NCBI GenBank assembly: GCA_964564695.1
Contig: CAZMCC010000081.1
Span: forward strand, 1 to 17,914
Source of the DNA: CAZMCC01 sp964564695
Lineage (GTDB): Bacteria > Planctomycetota > Phycisphaerae > Phycisphaerales > UBA1924
Length of the DNA stretch: 17,914 nucleotides
Direction: 5' to 3'
The stretch's first letter is position 1. Each line of letters opens with the position of its first letter. Below are positions 1 through 6,516 of this stretch, in pieces. The notes beneath the pieces are model-generated. The model made no database searches, was not told the DNA's origin, and worked only from the letters and a program-made list of their open reading frames with translations. A program made the translations under genes and the position numbers.

Positions 1-529
1 GCAGCTCCTCGCCCAGCAGGCGGGCGCCGAGCCCACCGTCGAAGAACTCGCCGAGAAGGCCGCGATGACCCCCGCCGAAGGGCGCCGCGTCAGGAAGGTC
101 GCCCGCCACCCCGTGAGCCTCGACCGCCCCGTCGGCGAGAGCGAAGACAGCTACTTCGGCGACTTCCTCGAGGACACCCGCCAGGGCGCCCCCGCCGAGT
201 CCGCCGCCCAGGACATGCTCAGGCAGCGCATCGAGCAGGTCCTCAAGGGCCTCACCTACCGCGAGCGCGAGATCATCAAGCTCCGCTACGGCTTCGGCGA
301 CGGCTACACCTACACCCTCGAAGAAGTCGGCCGCATCTTCAAGGTCACCCGCGAACGCGTCCGCCAGGTCGAGGCCAAGGCCATCCGCAAGCTCCAGCAC
401 CCCGTCCGCGCCCGCAAGCTCGCCGGCTTCGTCGATTCCCCCATCGAGATCGTCGTCCGCGACCGCGGCGGCCAGGCCATCCCCGCCGAAGCCGGCGCAA
501 TGGACGACGGCGGCGACAGCGGCGAGTGA
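1..529 (+). CDS. rpoD: RNA polymerase sigma factor, RpoD type (C-terminal part; 5' end outside window)
   Basis: The reading frame is open from base 2, so the gene begins upstream of the window and the first internal ATG (65) is not its start. About 175 C-terminal residues are visible. They run from the end of region 3 (PTVEELAEKAAM) through an acidic linker containing 'FGDFLED', typical of primary sigma factors, into region 4. Region 4.2 is the -35-binding helix-turn-helix at about 317-397 ('TLEEVG' ... 'VTRERVRQVEAKAIRKL'). This subunit directs core RNA polymerase to promoters. After 'HPVRARKLAGFVD' there is an extra tail of about 30 residues, rich in Gly, Ala and Asp near its end, beyond the usual C-terminus. 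The family is clear; whether this is the single primary sigma or a close RpoD-like paralogue cannot be decided without the N-terminal regions 1-2. Confidence 0.93.
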   Translation, partial: QLLAQQAGAEPTVEELAEKAAMTPAEGRRVRKVARHPVSLDRPVGESEDSYFGDFLEDTRQGAPAESAAQDMLRQRIEQVLKGLTYREREIIKLRYGFGDGYTYTLEEVGRIFKVTRERVRQVEAKAIRKLQHPVRARKLAGFVDSPIEIVVRDRGGQAIPAEAGAMDDGGDSGE

Positions 530-537
530 TCGCTCCG

Positions 538-610
538 AGATCCACCTCCGCAACGCGGAGGGGGAAATGCTTGACGGGCCTTAAGCCCGTCAAGCGAGGG
601 GGAGGCGTTC
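538..610 (+). repeat. Two-hairpin palindromic element, copy 1
   Basis: The element starts 8 nt after the sigma factor stop. Hairpin 1 is CCTCCGC (545-551) pairing with GCGGAGG (555-561). Then comes the spacer GGGAAATG, hairpin 2 CTTGACGGGC (570-579) with GCCCGTCAAG (585-594) and a 5-nt loop, and the tail CGAGGGGGAGGCGTT. A second copy with the same layout lies after rtcB (2352-2424). No U-tract follows, so it is not a standard intrinsic terminator. It could be a REP-like dispersed element or a 3'-UTR structure. Confidence 0.8.
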
Positions 611-845
611 GTCGCCCGGTGATCGGAGTCCTCGTTGGCTCACGGCACTTCTTCAGTCCGAAGGACTGGTCGTAAGTAGCCGGTGGTGAAGCGAGGCTCT
701 GCGAGCGCCACCACCGGAAAGCGGCCCTCCTATTTCTGACTCTCTTTGTGCCTCGCACCCTGACGGGGTGCTCGTACCGCACGATCGTTGAAGGGCGGAT
801 CGCTCCACGCGACTCGATGATCACCGTCGCTCTACCCTCCCAATC
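611..845. other. Intergenic region upstream of rtcB with two inverted repeats
   Basis: I see no credible gene in this stretch. It contains the inverted repeat at 680-717 (listed separately) and a small hairpin GCACCC (755-760) / GGGTGC (766-771). No promoter could be assigned with confidence. The region before the rtcB GTG (846) has no clear Shine-Dalgarno sequence. Confidence 0.5.
680..717. repeat. Inverted repeat CCGGTGGTG / CACCACCGG
   Basis: Perfect 9-bp arms CCGGTGGTG (680-688) and CACCACCGG (709-717) flank a 20-nt loop. Palindromes built on GGTGGTG/CACCACC or CACCGGGC cores recur at 3964-4091 and 16551-16584 in this window, and such elements are common between planctomycete genes. No U-tract follows. 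A dispersed repeat is more likely than a dedicated terminator. Confidence 0.65.
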
Positions 846-2351
846 GTGAAAACCCGCGAGCTCGAAAACCTCGGCATCCCCCGCGGCCGTCCCTTGGAAA
901 CGGCCAAGGTCCTCTGCGTCCGCGCCGCCGACCACGGCCTCAAGCGTGACGACATCCGCGCCCTCTTCACCGCCGCCATCGCCGCCCCCGACGCCCACAA
1001 GAACCACCCCCTCGCCGGCGACTTCGCCCGCGCCCTCAGCGCCTCCAACGCCGCCGCCGAGGGCTTCCGCCCCCGGCCTTCCCCCGCGCCGTGGAAGCAG
1101 TGGGGGACGAACATCGAAGCCGAGTCCATCCGCCAGCTCCAGCGCGCCTGCGACCTCCCCGTCGCCGTCGCCGGCGCCCTCATGCCCGACGCCCACGTCG
1201 GCTACGGCCTTCCCATCGGCGGCGTCCTCGCCACCGAAAACGCCGTCGTCCCCTACGCCGTCGGCGTCGACATCGCCTGCCGCGTCCGCCTCAGCGTCCT
1301 CGACATGCCCGTCACGGCCCTCGCCAACGCGAACACCCGCGATCGCCTCAGGAGCGCCATCGAGCGCGAAACCCAGTTCGGCATCGGCGCCCGCTTCAAC
1401 AAGCCCCGCCAGCACGACGTCCTCGACGCCGACTGGTCCGTCTCCCCCGTCACCCGCGCCAACAAGGACCGGGCCCACAGCCAGCTCGGCACCAGCGGCT
1501 CGGGCAACCACTTCGTCGAGTTCGGCACCTTCACCATCACCGACGAGGACGTCGCCCGGCGCGCCGGCGTGCCGCATGTCGGCGGCGCCGACACCGGCCC
1601 AAATGGAGAATCAGCCCACGGCTCGGGCTGGCACTTCAACCTCCCCCCCGGCGAATACCTCGCCCTCCTCTCGCACTCAGGGTCCCGCGGCACCGGCTCG
1701 GCCGTGTGCGACCACTACTCCTCCATCGCCATGAGCCTTCACCCCGAACTCCCCAAGGAGCTCAAGTTCCTCGCGTGGCTCGACCTCGACTCCCAGCCCG
1801 GCCAGGAATACTGGAACGCGATGAACCTCATGGGCCGCTACGCCAGCGCCAACCACGAGTGCATCCACCGCCACATTCTCGCCAACCTCGGCGCCCGCCC
1901 CGTCGCCCACGTCGAGAACCACCACAACTTCGCCTGGCTCGAGCGCCACGACCCCGGCGACGGGCGCGGCGAGCGCAACCTCGTCGTCCACCGCAAGGGC
2001 GCCACCCCCGCCGGCCAGAACGTCCTCGGCTTCATCCCCGGCTCCATGAACGCCCCCGGCTTCCTCGTCCGAGGGCTCGGCTCCCCGCAGTCGCTCCTCT
2101 CCGCGTCCCACGGAGCGGGTCGAGTCATGTCCCGCGCCAAAGCAAAAGAGACCTTCGCCTGGGGCAACGTCAAGCGCGACCTCGACCGCGCCGGCGTCGA
2201 AGTCATCTCCGCCGGCCTCGACGAGGCCCCGGGTGTCTACAAAGACATCCACGCCGTCATGGCCGCCCAGTCCGACCTCGTCGTCCCCATCGGCCGCTTC
2301 GACCCCAAGCTGGTCAAGATGGCCCCCGCCGGCGAAAAAGCGGAGGATTGA
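846..2351 (+). CDS. rtcB: RtcB-family RNA ligase (3'-phosphate/cyclic phosphate RNA to 5'-OH RNA)
   Basis: The 501-residue cytoplasmic protein carries the full RtcB signature. 'MPDAHVGYGLPIGG' at 113-126 is followed by 'GVDIAC' with the Mn ligands D142 and C145. 'GSGNHFVEFG' supplies N221/H222, 'LSHSGSRG' H277, 'ENHHNF' H359/H360, and 'SHGAGRVMSR' H422, the residue that is guanylylated in characterised members. Known RtcB enzymes use GTP and Mn2+ to seal RNA ends in tRNA splicing (archaea, animals) or RNA repair (bacteria). It is longer than E. coli RtcB (about 408 aa), with an extra N-terminal stretch and insertions, as in other divergent bacterial members. The start used is GTG at 846, which has no obvious ribosome binding site; an alternative start downstream cannot be excluded. 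No rtcA, archease or RtcR gene is adjacent. All catalytic ligands are present, so an active enzyme is expected. Confidence 0.93.
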   Translation: MKTRELENLGIPRGRPLETAKVLCVRAADHGLKRDDIRALFTAAIAAPDAHKNHPLAGDFARALSASNAAAEGFRPRPSPAPWKQWGTNIEAESIRQLQRACDLPVAVAGALMPDAHVGYGLPIGGVLATENAVVPYAVGVDIACRVRLSVLDMPVTALANANTRDRLRSAIERETQFGIGARFNKPRQHDVLDADWSVSPVTRANKDRAHSQLGTSGSGNHFVEFGTFTITDEDVARRAGVPHVGGADTGPNGESAHGSGWHFNLPPGEYLALLSHSGSRGTGSAVCDHYSSIAMSLHPELPKELKFLAWLDLDSQPGQEYWNAMNLMGRYASANHECIHRHILANLGARPVAHVENHHNFAWLERHDPGDGRGERNLVVHRKGATPAGQNVLGFIPGSMNAPGFLVRGLGSPQSLLSASHGAGRVMSRAKAKETFAWGNVKRDLDRAGVEVISAGLDEAPGVYKDIHAVMAAQSDLVVPIGRFDPKLVKMAPAGEKAED

Positions 2352-2424
2352 AGATCCCCCTCCGCCCTGGCGGAGGGGGAAATGCTTGCTCGGCGTCCAG
2401 CCGAGCAAGCGAGGGGGCGGCGTT
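2352..2424 (+). repeat. Two-hairpin palindromic element, copy 2
   Basis: The element begins directly after the rtcB stop. Hairpin 1 is CCCCCTCCGCC (2356-2366) with GGCGGAGGGGG (2369-2379). The spacer AAATG leads to hairpin 2, CTTGCTCGGC (2385-2394) with GCCGAGCAAG (2400-2409), followed by CGAGGGGGCGGCGTT. Compared with copy 1 (538-610), the flanks and spacer are almost identical, while stem 2 differs on both sides in a way that keeps pairing. From 2425 to the terC1 start at 2531 I see only a short CCCC-GT-CGGGG hairpin and no gene. Confidence 0.8.
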
Positions 2425-2530
2425 GTGTGCAACCCAACCTTCATCTCCGCTCTCGCCGCTGCCCCGCCTTCCTACGCTCCGCGGCGCGCAGTGAAACCCC
2501 CCGTCGGGGTCGCGGAATGAAAGCCTCTGC

Positions 2531-3961
2531 ATGACCGTCTGGCTTTGGATCGGGTTTATCGGGTTCATCGCCGTCCTGGCGATCCTCGACTTCGGCCTGC
2601 TCAGCCGTCGCCCCCGCGCCGTCACCACCGCCGAGGCCCGCGCCTCGGTCGCCCTCTGGGCCCTCGCCGCCGTCGGCTGCGCCTTCGTCGTCCACATCGT
2701 CTACGACAACGACCTCTTCGAGCTCGAGCAGACCATCGGCCGCCGCATGGACGGCGCCACCGCCGCCCTCCAGTTCATCACCGCGTTCATCGTCGAGGTC
2801 TCCCTCAGCCTCGAGAACCTGGCCGTGATGGCCCTGCTCATCGCCTACTTCAAGGTCGACCCCACCCTCCGCTCGCGCCTGCTCTTCCTCGCCATCCTCG
2901 CCAGCCTCCTGCTCCGCGCCGCCCTCATCTTCATCGGCGTCAACCTCCTCGACTACTCCTGGACCAAGTGGGTCTTCGCGGCCATGCTCCTGATCGCCAC
3001 GTGGCGCCTCCTCGTCATGCCCGACGAAACCGCCGACCTCGAGCACAAGTGGCTCGTCCGCGCCGCCCGCCGCATCCCCACGGCTCCCGAGCAACGCGGC
3101 CAGTCCCTCTTCGCCCGCATCCCGTCCCCCAAGCACCACAGGGGCGTTCTCGTCGCCACGCCCCTCATGGTCGCCTTCCTCGCGACCGCCGCCGCCGACT
3201 TCAGCCTCGCCCTCGACTCCGTCCCCGCCGTGTTCGCCATCACCCGCGACCCCTTCATCGCCTTCGCCTCCAACGCGCTGGCGATCATGACCATGCGGTC
3301 GCTCTTCTTCGCGCTCCCCTCCATCGGCCGGCTCCGCTTCATGAAGCCCGCGATCGCCGCCGTCATGATCGGCTTCGCCGCCAAGATCGTCCTCAAGAGC
3401 TACGCCTACGACGAGATCCCCACCGCCTGGACCCTCATCGGCGTCGGCCTCATCATGATCACGGCCGTCCTGATCTCCCTCTGGAAGACCCGCGGCCAGC
3501 TCACCGCGGCCGAGCGCCCCCCCGCCCTCGCCGACGCCGCCGAGGCCGTCGCCATCACCCGGCGCAACCTCCGCAAGATCATCATCCTCATCGTCGGCAC
3601 GCTCGTGCTCGTCGTGCTCGCGCCCCTCGTCGGCCTGCTCCCCGGCCCCGGAGGGCTCCTCGTCGCCGCCGCCGGCCTGGGCATCCTCGCCACCGAGTTC
3701 ATCTGGGCCCGCCGCCTGCTGCACAAGCTCAAGGACGGCGGCCAGATCATGCAGAAAACCACCGACAACATCGCCGCCAAGACGCCCTTCTGGCTCCCGC
3801 CGCTCGTCATCATCGCCTTCGCCTGGGGCGTATGGGAACTCGCCCACGCCGTCTCCAAGCCGAAGTTTGTCTACATGCCCTCGATCGGCGTCTTCCTCGC
3901 CCTGGCCTACTGGGCCTACGCCTCGATCGCGGCAAGGCTCAAGCGACGCAAGGGCGCGTAG
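2531..3961 (+). CDS. TerC-family integral membrane protein with fused C-terminal PGPGW-like domain
   Basis: The 476-residue protein has about 13 predicted membrane segments. Residues 1-320 are a TerC domain, the family of Alx and MeeF/MeeY, linked to Mn2+ export. The first half-motif reads 'IVEVSLSLEN' (87-96) where the family has 'E..LS.DN', so the usual Asp is Glu95. The second half-motif reads 'AAADFSLALDS' (220-230) where the tandem neighbour has 'VEVTDLIFAVDS'; the Glu is Ala, while D223 and D229 remain. Residues 345-400 form two hydrophobic helices around 'PGPGG' (371-375), with 'GLGILATEFIWARRLL' after it. This resembles the small PGPGW/TIGR02611 membrane family, and two more helices follow. 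The fusion and altered acidic residues suggest a diverged transporter or partner of the next gene. Metal specificity is inferred from the family only. No strong ribosome binding site precedes the ATG. Confidence 0.85.
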   Translation: MTVWLWIGFIGFIAVLAILDFGLLSRRPRAVTTAEARASVALWALAAVGCAFVVHIVYDNDLFELEQTIGRRMDGATAALQFITAFIVEVSLSLENLAVMALLIAYFKVDPTLRSRLLFLAILASLLLRAALIFIGVNLLDYSWTKWVFAAMLLIATWRLLVMPDETADLEHKWLVRAARRIPTAPEQRGQSLFARIPSPKHHRGVLVATPLMVAFLATAAADFSLALDSVPAVFAITRDPFIAFASNALAIMTMRSLFFALPSIGRLRFMKPAIAAVMIGFAAKIVLKSYAYDEIPTAWTLIGVGLIMITAVLISLWKTRGQLTAAERPPALADAAEAVAITRRNLRKIIILIVGTLVLVVLAPLVGLLPGPGGLLVAAAGLGILATEFIWARRLLHKLKDGGQIMQKTTDNIAAKTPFWLPPLVIIAFAWGVWELAHAVSKPKFVYMPSIGVFLALAYWAYASIAARLKRRKGA

Positions 3962-3963
3962 AC

Positions 3964-4091
3964 CGCGGGTGCCACCACCCGCCCCGGCGCTTCGCCGTGG
4001 CGCGTGGTGCAGGACGACCGCCGCGCGGGTGGGCCGTCCGTTCATCGGCACCACGCGCCGGCCAAGGCCCCGGCGGGTGGTGGCGCCCGCG
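3964..4091 (+). repeat. Nested long inverted repeat between the two terC genes
   Basis: The outer arms 3964-3983 and 4072-4091 pair over 20 nt with one G-T pair (core GCCACCACCCGCC / GGCGGGTGGTGGC). The inner arms GGCGCGTGGTGC (3999-4010) and GCACCACGCGCC (4048-4059) pair perfectly over 12 bp. A short innermost GGAC/GTCC pairing is also possible. The structure starts 3 nt after the terC1 stop and ends 75 nt before terC2. TerC genes elsewhere are often under yybP-ykoY Mn2+ riboswitches, but I could not find that aptamer's conserved core here. It could be an attenuator, an RNA stabiliser or a dispersed palindrome. Confidence 0.75.
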
Positions 4092-4166
4092 ATGAACCAT
4101 CAACCCCCGCCCTACGTTTCCACCCACGTGACGCCCTCCGCGTCGCGCCCTTGCTGAGGACTCCCC

Positions 4167-5327
4167 ATGGACCTGCTGCTACTCGCCCAAGAGGCCGTCC
4201 TCCCCCCCGGCGGCTCCACCCAGCCCGCTGGCGCCAACCTCAAGCTGTATGCCTACATCGGCTTCATCGCCATTGTCATCGCCTTCCTCGCCCTCGACCT
4301 GGGCGTCTTCCACCGCGAGGCTCACGTCGTCACCTTCAAGGAAGCCCTGGCCTGGTCCGTCGTCTGGGTCACCTGCGGCCTGTCCTTCGCCGCGTTCGTC
4401 TACTTCGGCTACAACAACAACTGGCTCGGGCTGGGGCTCGACACGCCCAAATACGATCCCGACGGCGGCATCATCCGCGGCGTCGTCACCGGCGCCGAAG
4501 CCGCCAAGCAATACCTCGCCGGCTACATCGTCGAGAAGTCCCTCTCGATGGACAATGTCTTCCTGATCGCCATCATCTTCGGATACTTCGCCGTGCCCCC
4601 GATGTACCAGCACCGCGTGCTCTTCTGGGGCATCATCGGCGCCCTGCTCATGCGCGGCCTCATGATCGGCGTCGGCGCCGAGCTCGTGCACCGCTTCGAG
4701 TGGATCCTCATCGTCTTCGGCCTCTTCCTCATCGGCACCGCCCTGAAGATGGCCCTGATGAAGTCCCACGCCGACCCCGGCAAGAACCCCGCGGTAAAGC
4801 TCGCCAAGAAGATCTACCCCGTCTCCCCCAGCTACGACGGCCAGAAGTTCTTCACGAAGATCAACGGCGTCCGTCACATGACCCCGCTCTTCCTCGCCCT
4901 GCTCATGGTCGAGGTCACCGACCTGATCTTCGCCGTCGACTCCATCCCCGCCATCTTCGCCATCACCCCCGACCCCTTCATTGTCTTCACGAGCAACATC
5001 TTCGCGATCCTCGGCCTGCGGGCGCTCTACTTCTGCCTCGCCGCCCTCATCCTCAAGTTCCGATTCCTCAAGCCCGCCCTCATCATCATCCTCATCTTCG
5101 TCGGCGTGAAGCTCCTGCTCCTGAGCGCCCCGCCCTACGCCCACGTCGCCGCCGGCTGGTTTGGTTCAACGATCGACCCCATGAAGGGCATCAAGCTCGA
5201 CACCAGCATCTCCCTGGGCGTCGTCCTGGGCATGCTCGTCCTCGCCGTGGTCGCCTCCGTCCTGTTCCCGTCGAAAGCCCCGCACCCCGCCCACGAGGCC
5301 CCCGGCACCCCCGACGCGCACCCCTGA
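4167..5327 (+). CDS. TerC-family membrane protein (Alx-like, probable Mn2+ exporter)
   Basis: The 386-residue inner membrane protein has the canonical TerC halves. 'IVEKSLSMDN' (121-130) keeps E123 and D129/N130. 'VEVTDLIFAVDSIPAIFAIT' (248-267) keeps E249, D252 and D258, followed by 'PDPFIVFTSNIFAILGLRALYF'. The layout of two symmetric helical bundles with acidic residues inside the membrane fits the family's proposed cation pathway. E. coli Alx and the Bacillus TerC proteins act in Mn2+ efflux and in loading metal onto exported enzymes. The start ATG at 4167 is supported by GAGG at 4155-4158, 8 nt upstream. It is somewhat longer than Alx (about 321 aa), with a longer N-terminus and an extra loop at about 84-110. 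It lies 205 nt downstream of a diverged paralogue. Substrate is inferred from the family. Confidence 0.92.
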   Translation: MDLLLLAQEAVLPPGGSTQPAGANLKLYAYIGFIAIVIAFLALDLGVFHREAHVVTFKEALAWSVVWVTCGLSFAAFVYFGYNNNWLGLGLDTPKYDPDGGIIRGVVTGAEAAKQYLAGYIVEKSLSMDNVFLIAIIFGYFAVPPMYQHRVLFWGIIGALLMRGLMIGVGAELVHRFEWILIVFGLFLIGTALKMALMKSHADPGKNPAVKLAKKIYPVSPSYDGQKFFTKINGVRHMTPLFLALLMVEVTDLIFAVDSIPAIFAITPDPFIVFTSNIFAILGLRALYFCLAALILKFRFLKPALIIILIFVGVKLLLLSAPPYAHVAAGWFGSTIDPMKGIKLDTSISLGVVLGMLVLAVVASVLFPSKAPHPAHEAPGTPDAHP

Positions 5328-5330
5328 TCC

Positions 5331-5500
5331 CGCCCCCTTCCCCCCCGGCCCCCCCCCCCCCCCCCCCCCCCCCACCCCCCCCACCCCCCCCCCCCCCGCC
5401 CACCCCCGCCCCCCCCCCCCCCCCCCCCCCCCACGCCCCCCCCCCCCCCCCCCCCCCCCGCCCCCCGCCCCCCCCCCCCCCCGCCACCCTGCACCCCCCA
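5331..5500. repeat. Low-complexity poly-C tract
   Basis: About 150 nt starting 3 nt after the terC2 stop are almost only C on the + strand. From 5341 to 5460, 110 of 120 bases are C, and the longest run (5349-5373) is 25 C. There is no T between 5341 and 5489. The - strand would be a series of G runs able to form G-quadruplexes, and the C strand could form i-motifs. Neighbouring non-coding DNA does not look like this. It could be a real simple-sequence expansion or a sequencing/assembly artefact. Confidence 0.9.
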
Positions 5501-5530
5501 CCCGCCCATCCGATCCCGCTCCTGTCTTCC

Positions 5531-5558
5531 CTGGCCCCTGGCCCCTGATCCCTGGCCC
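5531..5558. repeat. Four heptamer tandem repeats (CTGGCCC)
   Basis: Three exact CTGGCCC units and one variant (CTGATCC, third position) run head to tail 23 nt before the start codon of the next gene. It is a short simple repeat with no evident function. Confidence 0.7.
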
Positions 5559-5581
5559 CTCCCCCCATACCCTTCTCACCC

Positions 5582-6490
5582 ATGCCCAAGCTCGCCTTCA
5601 GCACCGTCGCCTGCCCCGAGTGGACGCTCTCGCGCGTCGCCGCCGCCGCCGAGAGCATGGGCTACCAGGGCGTCGAGCTCCGCACGTTCAGCGACGACTC
5701 GCGCCTGCTCGCCGGCGACCCGGCCCTCACCGACCCAGACAAGGTCCGCTCGCTCTTCGGCCCGCTCGGCGTCCAGCTCGTCTCGCTCGCCACCTCGGCC
5801 CGCTTCGACGAGATCATCGTGCCCCCCGTCATCGGCCAGGTCATCGCCGACACCGAGCGTGAGGTCCGCCTCGCCCGTCGTGCCATCGACCTCGCCGTTA
5901 CGCTCGCGTGCCCGCTGGTGCGTGTCTTCGGCTACGAGCTCTCCGAACGCGAAGTCCGGGCCGTCGGCGTCGCCCGCGTGGTCGCCCGCCTGAAGGCCGT
6001 CGTCGACCACGCCGACAAGACTGGCATCAAGGTCATGCTCGAGAACGCCGGCACGTTCGCGACCGCCGCCGACCTCGAGGAGATCCTCGCCCGCGTGAAC
6101 AGCCCGCTGCTGGGCGCCTGCTACTCGCTCGCCGCGGGCCACGCCGCCGGCGACGACGCCCCGGCCGCCGCGGCCCGCCTCGCTCGGTCCGGCGCTGGGG
6201 GGGGGCTCTTCGCCGCACGCATCAAGGACGTGCGCCACGGCCGCCCCTGCGACCTCGGCACGGGCGAGCTCCCGTGCCGCGACTTCACCGCGGCACTGGT
6301 GTCCAACGGATTCGCCGGCCCGCTCATCTTCGAGTGGGACAAGGCCTGGCTCCCTGACCTCGCCGACCCCACGAGCGTGCTCCCCGGCGCCGCCAGGACG
6401 CTGTACTCCTGGTTCGCCGAGGCTCGCGATCAACGAGCCCCGACCGTCAGGGAGGGGTTCCGTCCCAACGCTGTGGCACGCCAGAGCTGA
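5582..6490 (+). CDS. TIM-barrel protein, sugar phosphate isomerase/epimerase family (xylose isomerase-like fold)
   Basis: The 302-residue protein matches the AP-endonuclease-2/xylose-isomerase-like barrel. It has 'GYQGVELR' (27-34), 'PLVRVFG' (111-117), 'VMLENAGTF' (151-159) with metal-type E154, 'ARIKDVRHG' (212-220), and 'LIFEWDKAWLPDLADP' (248-263) with E251. Two of the four usual metal ligands look replaced. The Asp normally in 'C.D' is S182 ('GACYSLAAGH'), and the His of 'H[IV]KD' is R213. Catalysis by the standard divalent-metal mechanism is therefore uncertain, although the alignment was made by eye. The substrate is unknown. The last ~20 residues (from 'QRAPTVREG') are encoded by a palindromic repeat (6432-6516), so the native C-terminus was probably shorter or different. 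The start ATG at 5582 has no clear ribosome binding site. Confidence 0.82.
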   Translation: MPKLAFSTVACPEWTLSRVAAAAESMGYQGVELRTFSDDSRLLAGDPALTDPDKVRSLFGPLGVQLVSLATSARFDEIIVPPVIGQVIADTEREVRLARRAIDLAVTLACPLVRVFGYELSEREVRAVGVARVVARLKAVVDHADKTGIKVMLENAGTFATAADLEEILARVNSPLLGACYSLAAGHAAGDDAPAAAARLARSGAGGGLFAARIKDVRHGRPCDLGTGELPCRDFTAALVSNGFAGPLIFEWDKAWLPDLADPTSVLPGAARTLYSWFAEARDQRAPTVREGFRPNAVARQS

Positions 6491-6516
6491 CCCCTCGCTC
6501 ACGCTCGGGGCTCGTT
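6432..6516. repeat. Palindromic repeat spanning the isomerase stop and queG 5' end
   Basis: The 26-nt arms at 6432-6457 and 6491-6516 pair at 23 of 26 positions; they begin AACGAGCCCCGA on the left and end TCGGGGCTCGTT on the right. The conceptual peptides read across it (for example SPERERGVS on the - strand) are of a type that I recall as frequent in planctomycete annotations, where this palindrome family is widespread. It provides the isomerase stop codon and the sequence just before queG. Confidence 0.75.

Noticed and set aside
538..610. Intrinsic terminator of the sigma factor gene
   Set aside because: There are two strong hairpins but no U-tract, and the same element follows rtcB; a dispersed element is the better reading.
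3961..4166. yybP-ykoY Mn2+ riboswitch before terC2
   Set aside because: The gap is structured, but I could not find the conserved aptamer core; only a long inverted repeat is supported.
5331..5500. CRISPR array or structured repeat array
   Set aside because: There is no repeat-spacer periodicity; it is a simple C tract with irregular interruptions.
4004..5548. 514-codon + strand frame ending in a poly-proline protein
   Set aside because: It is an out-of-frame reading of terC2 running into the C tract, and the product is Arg/His/Pro low complexity.
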